A stretch of DNA of 12,382 bases. Source: Microbacteriaceae bacterium (lineage in GTDB: Bacteria; Actinomycetota; Actinomycetes; Actinomycetales; Microbacteriaceae). Under the pieces are notes generated by a model. It searched no databases. It saw only the letters and a list, made by a program, of their open reading frames with translations, and had not been told where the DNA came from. Below, one piece after another: positions 1-5,884 of the stretch. Location of the stretch: contig CANGJO010000023.1 of the NCBI GenBank assembly GCA_947454285.1, forward strand, positions 1 through 12,382, written 5' to 3'. The translations under genes were made by a program, and so were the position numbers. Numbering within the stretch: the first letter of the stretch is position 1; each line of letters starts with the position of its first letter.

Positions 1-1613
1 CCTGGGAAAGACTCGTTGAGTCGGCGAATTGCCTCGATAGTTTCAATGCCATCGCGACGTGTTTCGTCTTGACCGGTGGCAATCGGAAAAGTCAGAGTGT
101 CAACGGTGATGTCAACCAAGCGCATTCCCCAGTTTTGGGTTAGGTCGTTGATCAGACGCTCGGCAATCGCAAACTTTGTGTCTGCAGTTCTTGCCTGGCC
201 TTCTTCGTCAATGGTTAGTGCAACTACCGCGGCGCCGTGCTCCTTAACAATCGGCATGATCTTGGCAAAGCGTGACTTAGGTCCGTCGCCGTCCTCGTAG
301 TTCACCGAGTTGATCATTGCGCGACCACCCATGCACTCAAGGCCGGCCTCAAGAACTGCAGGTTCGGTTGAGTCAAGAACTAGCGGCAATGTGGTTGCCG
401 TTGCCAAACGGCTTACTAGCTCGCGCGCATCTTGTGCACCATCGCGACCAACGTAGTCAACACAAACGTCAAGTAAGTGTGCGCCCTCACGAGTTTGGCT
501 TCGTGCGATCTCGATGCATTCTTCCCAGTTCTCAGCAAGCATCGCGTCGCGGAAGGCTTTTGAACCGTTCGCATTGGTGCGTTCACCAATCGAAAGATAA
601 GTCATGGTCTGATCGAAAGGCTGGTGCTGATACAAACTTGCCAGGCCTGGCTCGTCGATCAATGCCGGACGCTTTGGCTTTGCGTTAGCAACCGCCTTTG
701 CAACTTCGGCGATGTGTGCCGGTGTGGTTCCGCAGCAACCGCCAACCAAGCCAGCACCGTATTCGTTTACGAACTGAAGCTGCGCGGTGGCAAGTTCGCT
801 TGCGGTCAACGGATAGTGAGCACCGTGTGCCCCAAGAATCGGAAGACCAGCGTTTGGCATAACTACCAGTGGAAGTTCCGAGAACTTAGACAAGTAGCGA
901 AGGTGCTCGCTCATCTCAGTAGGACCAGTCGCACAGTTCAAACCAATTGCATCAATACCTAGCGCACTTAGTGCGGTCAATGCGGCACCGATTTCTGAAC
1001 CAAGCAGCATTGTGCCGGTGGTTTCGATAGTCACCGAAACCAAAATAGGAATCTGAATTCCCAACTCGGTCATTGCGCGCTTCGAACCGATAACCGCGCT
1101 CTTAGCCTGAAGTAGGTCCTGAGCGGTCTCGATCAAAATCGCATCAGCACCTCCGCGTATCAGACCCTTAGCGCTCAGTTGATATGCATCGCGAAGTACC
1201 GAAAACTTTTCGTGGCCAAGGCTTGGCAACTTGGTGCCTGGGCCCATTGAACCAAGCACCCAGCGAGGCTTTTCATCGGTGTTGAAATCATCGGCAACCT
1301 CGCGGGCAACCTTGGCTCCGGCGTAGGCAAGCTCTTCGATGCGGTCTTCGATCGCGTACTCGGCAAGGTTGGCAAAGTTGGCGCCAAAAGTGTTGGTCTC
1401 AATTGCCTCGGCACCGCTCTTGAGGTACTGGGCGTGAATGCTGGCGATGATGTCTGGGCGGGTGACATTCAGAATCTCGTTGCAGCCCTCGTATCCCTGG
1501 AACTCTTCAAGGGTTGGGCTGGCCTCTTGAATCATGGTTCCCATGGCGCCGTCGGCAACCACTACGCGGGAGCGGACTGCCTCAATTAGGGCTTGGGAAC
1601 GGGGAGCAAACAT
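1..1613 (-). CDS. metH: Cobalamin-dependent methionine synthase, N-terminal part (C-terminus beyond left edge)
   Basis: Transfers a methyl group from 5-methyltetrahydrofolate via cobalamin to homocysteine, giving methionine in the cytoplasm. About 537 codons are open without a stop and continue off the left edge. The homocysteine-binding barrel comes first: DGAMGT at residues 21-26, then the zinc-ligand triad Cys227 (in GLNCATGP) and Cys293-Cys294 (in GGCCGTTP), matching the family's three-cysteine zinc site. The pterin-binding domain follows, opening with SIGERTNANG at 341-350. The B12-binding and reactivation domains must lie outside the window. The start is the ATG at 1613: a TAGACT -10 element ends 8 bases upstream and there is no SD, so the mRNA is probably leaderless. 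The gene diverges from metF, its methyl-donor supplier, across 76 bases. No frameshift or missing key residue is seen. Confidence 0.96.
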   Translation of the reverse strand, partial: MFAPRSQALIEAVRSRVVVADGAMGTMIQEASPTLEEFQGYEGCNEILNVTRPDIIASIHAQYLKSGAEAIETNTFGANFANLAEYAIEDRIEELAYAGAKVAREVADDFNTDEKPRWVLGSMGPGTKLPSLGHEKFSVLRDAYQLSAKGLIRGGADAILIETAQDLLQAKSAVIGSKRAMTELGIQIPILVSVTIETTGTMLLGSEIGAALTALSALGIDAIGLNCATGPTEMSEHLRYLSKFSELPLVVMPNAGLPILGAHGAHYPLTASELATAQLQFVNEYGAGLVGGCCGTTPAHIAEVAKAVANAKPKRPALIDEPGLASLYQHQPFDQTMTYLSIGERTNANGSKAFRDAMLAENWEECIEIARSQTREGAHLLDVCVDYVGRDGAQDARELVSRLATATTLPLVLDSTEPAVLEAGLECMGGRAMINSVNYEDGDGPKSRFAKIMPIVKEHGAAVVALTIDEEGQARTADTKFAIAERLINDLTQNWGMRLVDITVDTLTFPIATGQDETRRDGIETIEAIRRLNESFP

Positions 1614-1621
1614 ATGGGTCA

Positions 1622-1627
1622 AGTCTA
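1622..1627 (-). promoter_or_regulatory. metH -10 element (leaderless promoter)
   Basis: TAGACT on the minus strand, with 8 bases between it and the metH ATG. The expected transcription start therefore falls on or within a couple of bases of the start codon. No SD sequence and no clear -35 are seen. Confidence 0.5.
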
Positions 1628-1677
1628 ACCGAGGGGCTTGCTGCTGAGCCCGGGCCACGTAACCAAAGGTTGTCGAA

Positions 1678-1683
1678 TATACT
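1678..1683 (+). promoter_or_regulatory. metF -10 element (leaderless promoter)
   Basis: TATACT, 6 bases before the metF ATG at 1690. The predicted transcription start coincides with the A of the ATG. There is no SD, which supports a leaderless mRNA and supports this start codon. The -35 region is not recognisable. Confidence 0.55.
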
Positions 1684-1689
1684 TATCGA

Positions 1690-2610
1690 ATGTCCGAAAC
1701 CACTCTCCTGCGCAAAGCCCAGCTAAACAGTCTGGATTTCGCCACCATTTCGCAGGTTTCGGCGGCTCGCAAGGCTGCGGCCGAGCCAACTCTTTCTTTT
1801 GAATTTTTTCCGCCAAAGGATGAAGCCGGTGAGGCAAACCTTTGGAGTGCATTCCACAAACTGCTTGAGGTCTCCCCTGATTATGTATCGGTGACCTACG
1901 GCGCCGGTGGCTCTAATCGCGAGCGTTCGCTGGCCGTGGTTGACCGCATGGCTGCCAAAGTGCTGACCATTGGTCATCTAACCTGCGTTGGTGCTACCAA
2001 GCAGAGCACCTTGGAAATCCTGCAGCACTTTGAGCGCGCGGGCGTTGGCGCAATCTTGGCTCTTCGCGGCGATGCTCCAAAAGATGACCCCGATGCTCTT
2101 GGCAAGGGTGAACTTAAGACGGCTCTTGAATTGGTTGACCTAGTTCACGAGTCAACCAAACTTGAAGTTGGTGTGGCCGCGTTCCCAGAGGTTCACCCAG
2201 AATCGCCAAACATGGAGCACGACTCTAAAGTTTTGGCTTTGAAGCAGGATGCGGGTGCAACTTTTTCTGTGACTCAATTGTTCTTCAGTGTGCAGGCCTA
2301 CACAGACTTAGTTGCTTCTGCCCAGGCTGCCGGTGCAACACTGCCAATCATTCCTGGCGTGATGCCGATCAGTAACGCCAAACAAGTTGTACGTATGGCC
2401 GAGCTAAGCGGCGCGGCAATTCCAGCCGAATTGATTGCAAAGTTTGATGCGGCGGCCGATGAGGATGAAGCTCGCGAAATTGGCATGGCCTACTCAACTC
2501 AACTTGCCAAGGATTTAGTTACTGCTGGTGCCCCTGGAGTGCACATCTTTACCTTGAATCATCACGCCGCAGCCATTGAATTGGCGCGTGGTGCCGGTCT
2601 TTGTCGCTAG
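1690..2610 (+). CDS. metF: 5,10-methylenetetrahydrofolate reductase
   Basis: Flavoenzyme that reduces 5,10-methylene-THF to 5-methyl-THF, the methyl donor for methionine synthase. The protein has 306 residues, a normal length. The family signature SFEFFPPK lies at residues 36-43 with the catalytic Glu38. Asp128 lies in LRGDAPKDD, the flavin-site Asp region, and Gln196 lies in TQLFF, the substrate-binding Gln region. About 35 residues precede the first core strand, slightly long for the family. A later start cannot be excluded, but the -10 spacing fits the ATG at 1690. It diverges from metH, so the two steps of methyl transfer to homocysteine are encoded back to back. The exonuclease gene follows 19 bases later with its own -10 element. 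Confidence 0.96.
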   Translation: MSETTLLRKAQLNSLDFATISQVSAARKAAAEPTLSFEFFPPKDEAGEANLWSAFHKLLEVSPDYVSVTYGAGGSNRERSLAVVDRMAAKVLTIGHLTCVGATKQSTLEILQHFERAGVGAILALRGDAPKDDPDALGKGELKTALELVDLVHESTKLEVGVAAFPEVHPESPNMEHDSKVLALKQDAGATFSVTQLFFSVQAYTDLVASAQAAGATLPIIPGVMPISNAKQVVRMAELSGAAIPAELIAKFDAAADEDEAREIGMAYSTQLAKDLVTAGAPGVHIFTLNHHAAAIELARGAGLCR

Positions 2611-2617
2611 CAACGCC

Positions 2618-2623
2618 TAGCCT
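2618..2623 (+). promoter_or_regulatory. -10 element of the exonuclease gene (leaderless promoter)
   Basis: TAGCCT, 6 bases before the ATG at 2630, the same spacing as at metF. It sits in the 19-base gap after the metF stop. No SD precedes the ATG. Read-through from metF is also possible. Confidence 0.45.
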
Positions 2624-2629
2624 GATTTT

Positions 2630-3361
2630 ATGAACGACCAACTAAGTTTTGAATTTGATTCGCAACTGCCTGACTGGGCCAAGCAAATTGCTGTATTTGA
2701 TCTAGAGACCACAGGCCTTGATCTAACCGATGCCCGCATCGTTACCGCCTGCGCAGTTGAGCTGGATGCTTCTGGAAACGTGGTTGGAACCAACTCCGAA
2801 TGGCTGGCAAATCCTGGAATTGAAATTCCAACCCAAGCCAGTGACGTTCACGGTGTGACCACTGAGATTGCAGTGCGCGATGGTCGTCCTGCTGATGTTG
2901 TAGTTGGTGAACTGCTTGATACTCTTCGCGATTTCTTTGCTCGTGGACTACCAGTGGTTGCCTACAACGCTCCATACGATTTCACGATCTTGCACTACGA
3001 GGCCCTGCGTCATGGACTTGAACCACTAAAGGTTGGTGCCGTGATTGATCCGCTGGTTATCGATAAGTTCAAAGATAAATATCGCAAGGGCAAGCGTCGA
3101 CTCGAAAACGCTGCCGAGTTTTATCAGGTACCGCTAGACGATGCGCACAATGCCACCGCCGACGCGGTTGCTGCCGGCAGAGTTGCTCAGGCCATTGCTC
3201 GACGTTGGGCAAGCGAACTTCCTTCATCAGCCGCCGAACTTCATGACGCGCAGGTTCAGTGGAGCGCAGCCATCGATGCCGACTTTGAGACATACATGCG
3301 CAAAAGCGTGAATCCAGATTTCACCGCTACTCGCGGCTGGCCGCTAAAGCTTTCAAACTAA
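2630..3361 (+). CDS. DEDDh 3'-5' exonuclease, DnaQ/epsilon-like
   Basis: Predicted cytoplasmic exonuclease that removes 3' nucleotides from DNA with two metal ions. The 243 residues carry the full DEDDh set. ExoI is FDLETTG with Asp24 and Glu26. ExoII is YNAPYDF with Asn113 and Asp117. ExoIII is AHNATADA with His173 and Asp178. The C-terminal ~45 residues hold no motif I recognise, and no BRCT, GIY-YIG or helicase domain is attached. It is commonly annotated as DNA polymerase III epsilon subunit. In mycobacteria the main proofreading activity belongs to the PHP domain of DnaE1, so a repair or nucleotide clean-up role here is equally plausible; I therefore give no dnaQ symbol. The start is set by the leaderless-type -10 six bases upstream. 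Confidence 0.9.
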   Translation: MNDQLSFEFDSQLPDWAKQIAVFDLETTGLDLTDARIVTACAVELDASGNVVGTNSEWLANPGIEIPTQASDVHGVTTEIAVRDGRPADVVVGELLDTLRDFFARGLPVVAYNAPYDFTILHYEALRHGLEPLKVGAVIDPLVIDKFKDKYRKGKRRLENAAEFYQVPLDDAHNATADAVAAGRVAQAIARRWASELPSSAAELHDAQVQWSAAIDADFETYMRKSVNPDFTATRGWPLKLSN

Positions 3362-3384
3362 CGCGCGGAATACAACCAGCACTT

Positions 3385-3413
3385 AAAACAAAAAGCCCCG
3401 CCGAAGCGGAGCT
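3385..3413 (-). terminator. Intrinsic terminator of rpmE2, weakly bidirectional
   Basis: On the minus strand, AGCTCCGC and GCGGGGCT form an 8-pair stem (one U-G wobble) closed by a UUCG tetraloop, followed by TTTTGTTTT. This is a good rho-independent terminator for rpmE2 transcripts. On the plus strand the same stem carries a C-A mismatch and only CTTT follows, so it is weaker for the exonuclease gene. Confidence 0.85.
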
Positions 3414-3423
3414 CTTTGGTCTC

Positions 3424-3499
3424 AACCTACAAGCCGTGTGGACAACTTGCGGTTCTCGCGGAACTTACGCTCCGAAGTCTTGTGTTTAATCCCTTGGGA
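3424..3499 (-). other. Open 25-codon extension in frame after the rpmE2 stop (3' untranslated region)
   Basis: After the rpmE2 TAA (3500-3502) the same frame stays open for 25 codons to a TGA at 3422-3424. It would encode a very basic tail with four Lys, four Arg and one His. The family normally ends about where rpmE2 ends here, so this is most likely 3' UTR. It may instead be a remnant of a longer coding region or a read-through tail. There is no start codon or SD of its own. Confidence 0.3.
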
Positions 3500-3751
3500 T
3501 TAGGCACCAAACCCTTTGTATCGTGCGTTGAAGCGCTCAACACGACCAGCAGCATCCATGATGCGCTGCTTACCGGTGTAGAACGGGTGTGACTCTGATG
3601 AGATTTCAACGTCGAAAACTGGGTAAGTGTTGCCGTCTTCCCACTCGATGGTCTTGCTGCTTGAAACAGTAGAACGAGTAAGGAACGCTACACCCGATGC
3701 CAAGTCGCGGAATACGACTGCTTCGTAAGTTGGGTGAATGTCTGCCTTCAT
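3500..3751 (-). CDS. rpmE2: Ribosomal protein bL31, type B
   Basis: Component of the large ribosomal subunit that bridges to the small subunit. The 83 residues begin MKADIHPTYE and contain TIEWEDGNTYPVFDVEISSE and HPFYTGKQ, typical of the type B form. The CxxC zinc pairs of type A bL31 are absent, so this is the zinc-independent version. The start ATG at 3751 has a clear SD: GGAG at 3759-3762, seven bases upstream. The gene lies downstream of the lone ABC ATPase on the same strand but has its own probable extended -10 promoter and a strong terminator, so it can act as a single transcription unit. In some actinobacteria the type B form is repressed by Zur with zinc; I see no convincing Zur box here. 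Confidence 0.95.
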   Translation of the reverse strand: MKADIHPTYEAVVFRDLASGVAFLTRSTVSSSKTIEWEDGNTYPVFDVEISSESHPFYTGKQRIMDAAGRVERFNARYKGFGA

Positions 3752-3785
3752 GGGAAAACTCCGTAATAATCAAAAATTGGGGTTT

Positions 3786-3800
3786 GTGCCTAACGGGCAC
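3786..3800 (-). promoter_or_regulatory. Stem-loop at the 5' end of the rpmE2 leader
   Basis: On the minus strand, GTGCC-CGTTA-GGCAC can form a 5-pair stem with a 5-base loop. It begins within a few bases of the predicted transcription start and lies about 35 bases before the start codon. It does not cover the SD. It could protect the mRNA 5' end or bind a regulator, or it may be chance. Confidence 0.3.
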
Positions 3801-3808
3801 AGTGTTCA

Positions 3809-3814
3809 AGCATA
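3809..3814 (-). promoter_or_regulatory. rpmE2 promoter, extended -10
   Basis: TGTTATGCT on the minus strand: a TGn extension followed by the TATGCT hexamer. It predicts a start near 3802 and a leader of about 50 bases carrying the SD. No good -35 is seen, as is common with extended -10 promoters. Confidence 0.5.
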
Positions 3815-3854
3815 ACAGAGGCTTTCCGGTTGGGATAGCCCTTTTAGCCGGTTT

Positions 3855-4637
3855 TTAGCGGGCGCGGACCCGGAATCTGCCCTCGGTAAAGTCCACATTC
3901 AGGCCAAAACCAAAGGCCTCAGAGATTTTGTCTGAGGTCAGGGTCTGGTGAATGTCCCCTGCCGCAAAGACCTGGCCGTCACGAATAAGCAGTGCGTGAG
4001 TGAAACCTGCAGGGATTTCCTCAAGGTGGTGAGTCACCATGACCATTGCTGGGGCCGCTGGTGCCGAGGCATATGCGCCAATGATTGCTATGGTCTGTTC
4101 GCGAGCGGCAAGATCCAGGCTGGCTACCGGTTCGTCCAGCAATAGTAATTCTGGGTCTGGCATTACCGCTCGAGCAATCTGAGTGCGCTTTCGCTCACCA
4201 TCGCTCAGTGTGCCAAATGCTCGATCGGCATAAGAATCCAAATGCCACTCCGATAGCACTCGGCGCGCGCGACGTTCATCGATGTCTTCGTATTTCTCGT
4301 TCCAGCGGCCGGTAACGGCGTAACTAGCCGTCATTACGGCATTCAAAACAGTTTCTGAATTTGGAATGTGTGCGGCCAATGCCGATGATGCAAAACCAAT
4401 TCTGGTGCGCAGTTCAAAAACATTAATTTCACCTAGGCGTTCGCCCAGGATCGTTGCCTGCCCGCTTGATGGGTGAATCTGTGCGGCTGCAACTCTTAAC
4501 AGTGTGGTTTTTCCAGCGCCATTTGGGCCAACGATCACCCAACGCTGATCTGCCTCTACTTGCCAATCCACATTGTTCAGAATTGGTCGGCTGTCACGAA
4601 TGACGGTTACGTTATTTAGATCGATGACGCGAGACAT
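3855..4637 (-). CDS. Stand-alone ABC ATPase subunit (YlmA/ModF-like)
   Basis: A single 260-residue ABC nucleotide-binding domain. Walker A is GPNGAGKT at 37-44, the signature LSDGE at 144-148, Walker B LLLLDEP at 164-170 with Glu169, the D-loop SLD at 173-175, and the H-loop His203 in VTHH. At the Q-loop position the sequence reads GFASSAL (81-87), with Ser where Gln is usual; ModF-type and YlmA-type ATPases share this feature as I recall. No membrane permease or binding protein is encoded nearby, so either the partner is elsewhere or it is not a transporter. The substrate is unknown. The ATG at 4637 lies 6 bases after a TAGGCT -10 that overlaps the glgA stop, and no SD is seen, so it is probably leaderless in addition to any co-transcription with glgA. 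Confidence 0.88.
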   Translation of the reverse strand: MSRVIDLNNVTVIRDSRPILNNVDWQVEADQRWVIVGPNGAGKTTLLRVAAAQIHPSSGQATILGERLGEINVFELRTRIGFASSALAAHIPNSETVLNAVMTASYAVTGRWNEKYEDIDERRARRVLSEWHLDSYADRAFGTLSDGERKRTQIARAVMPDPELLLLDEPVASLDLAAREQTIAIIGAYASAPAAPAMVMVTHHLEEIPAGFTHALLIRDGQVFAAGDIHQTLTSDKISEAFGFGLNVDFTEGRFRVRAR

Positions 4638-4643
4638 GTCTCT

Positions 4644-4649
4644 AGCCTA
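4644..4649 (-). promoter_or_regulatory. -10 element of the lone ABC ATPase, overlapping the glgA stop codon
   Basis: TAGGCT on the minus strand; its first three bases are the TAG stop of glgA. Six bases separate it from the ATG at 4637, the same spacing as at the other leaderless starts here. Confidence 0.45.
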
Positions 4650-5837
4650 GGCGTTTGCTTGAATCGCGCTCTTATAGACGCGAATCGTTTCTGCCGCAAT
4701 GCTGTCCCAGCTGAAGTGTTGTTCAACACGGGCTCGACCAGCCGCACCAAATTTTTGTAGGTCCGCGCTGCTTAGCATTTGATTAAGGGCAGCAGCGAAA
4801 TCTGCAACAAACTTTGCTTCATCAAGTGGCTTCCCGCTGCCATCCATCAGTTGCTCGATCGGAACCAAAAGTCCGGTTTCGTTGTGAGCCACGACCTCGG
4901 GAATACCACCGGTGGCTGTGGCAACAACTGGCGTTCCACAGGCCATTGCTTCTAGGTTCACGATTCCAAGCGGCTCGTAAATTGATGGACATGCAAAGAC
5001 TGTTGCAGCCGAGAGCATTGCAATTAACTCTTCACGGCTTAGGTGTTTTTCAACCCAGATTACGTTGTCGCGGGTTTTGCGAAGTTCAGAAACTAAGTCA
5101 GTTACCTCTTGCAAAATTTGTGGGGTGTCAGGTGCACCGGCGCAAAGCACAAGTTGAACATCACTTGGCAATTCCTTTGCTGCCTTCAAAAGATAAGGCA
5201 AACCCTTTTGCATTGTGATGCGACCAACAAAAACAACTGAACGCTGATCAGGGTCAACGCCATTAGCGCGAACCAAGTCTGGATTATTCGCAGCCTGGAA
5301 GGCTTGAAGGTCAATTCCGTTGTGCACCACTGAAACTTTTGCTGGATCAATCTGCGGATATGCGCGAAGAATGTCTTTGCGCATACCGTCTGACACCGCA
5401 ATGATTCCGGCCGCTTGTTCGTATGCGGTTCGTTCGATTGATGATGACAACCGATACCCGCCGCCCAACTGCTGTTCTTTCCAAGGACGAAGTGGCTCAA
5501 GGCTGTGTGCCGTGATTAGGTGCGGAATACCGTGCAGGCTTGAGGCAACCTGCCCGGCGAAATTTGCGTACCAAGTGTGTGAGTGAACTAGGTCTGCCCC
5601 GGCAATGTCTGAAACCATATTTAGATCGGTTGACATTGTTTGCAATGCGCCGTTTGCATTATCGAATTCGGTGTTGTGGCGGTACGCAAATGTATCGGTT
5701 TCATTACGTTCATCACCAAAGCAACGGACCTTCACGTCAACGTGCTGACGCAGAACTCTCACTAATTCAGCGACATGTACGCCCGCTCCACCGTAAATAA
5801 AAGGTGGATATTCCTTGGTAATTAGATCGATCCTCAT
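4647..5837 (-). CDS. glgA: GT4 glycogen synthase / maltose-1-phosphate synthase (GlgA/GlgM, actinobacterial type)
   Basis: Glycosyltransferase that uses ADP-glucose. In mycobacteria the equivalent gene, also divergent from glgC, makes maltose-1-phosphate from ADP-glucose and glucose-1-phosphate (GlgM) and feeds the GlgE pathway. The classical name is glycogen synthase. The 396 residues form a GT-B fold. The N-terminal donor/acceptor loop is KEYPPFIYGGAG at 8-19. The phosphate-binding GRITMQKG lies at 205-212. The retaining-enzyme motif YEPLGIVNLEAMACG at 287-301 has Glu288 and Glu296. The length matches the short actinobacterial class (about 390), not the longer GT5 GlgA. The ATG at 5837 lies 6 bases after a TAACAT -10, so it is probably leaderless. 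It is paired head to head with glgC, which makes its donor substrate. Sequence alone cannot separate the GlgA and GlgM activities. Confidence 0.9.
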   Translation of the reverse strand: MRIDLITKEYPPFIYGGAGVHVAELVRVLRQHVDVKVRCFGDERNETDTFAYRHNTEFDNANGALQTMSTDLNMVSDIAGADLVHSHTWYANFAGQVASSLHGIPHLITAHSLEPLRPWKEQQLGGGYRLSSSIERTAYEQAAGIIAVSDGMRKDILRAYPQIDPAKVSVVHNGIDLQAFQAANNPDLVRANGVDPDQRSVVFVGRITMQKGLPYLLKAAKELPSDVQLVLCAGAPDTPQILQEVTDLVSELRKTRDNVIWVEKHLSREELIAMLSAATVFACPSIYEPLGIVNLEAMACGTPVVATATGGIPEVVAHNETGLLVPIEQLMDGSGKPLDEAKFVADFAAALNQMLSSADLQKFGAAGRARVEQHFSWDSIAAETIRVYKSAIQANA

Positions 5838-5884
5838 GACGCAATGTTATCCGTCCGGAACATTTTGCGAATAACATTCTGGAT
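5838..5884. promoter_or_regulatory. Shared divergent promoter region of glgA and glgC
   Basis: This 47-base gap holds two back-to-back TAACAT -10 hexamers: 5844-5849 for glgA on minus and 5872-5877 for glgC on plus. They end 6 and 7 bases before their ATGs. The hexamers sit in the arms of an inverted repeat, AATGTTAT (5843-5850) and ATAACATT (5871-5878). A third AACAT lies at 5859-5863. Neither gene has an SD. RNA polymerase could hardly occupy both promoters at once. No known operator is recognised. Confidence 0.55.

Noticed and set aside
76..1468. Several open frames of 60-120 codons opposite or out of frame with metH
   Set aside because: The metH frame is open throughout with clear family motifs and zinc ligands. 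The others have no recognisable motifs and lack sensible starts.
1614..1689. Possible SAM, SAH or B12 riboswitch before metH or metF
   Set aside because: The gap is only 76 bases and both -10 elements sit next to the start codons, leaving no leader RNA to fold.
3752..3808. Zur box controlling rpmE2
   Set aside because: An AT-rich stretch with TAATAATCA is present, but it lacks the expected palindrome of a Zur site.
3815..3854. Terminator after the lone ABC ATPase
   Set aside because: CCGGTT repeats are direct rather than inverted, and the GGGATAGCCC hairpin has only three GC pairs without a suitable T-run on the minus strand.
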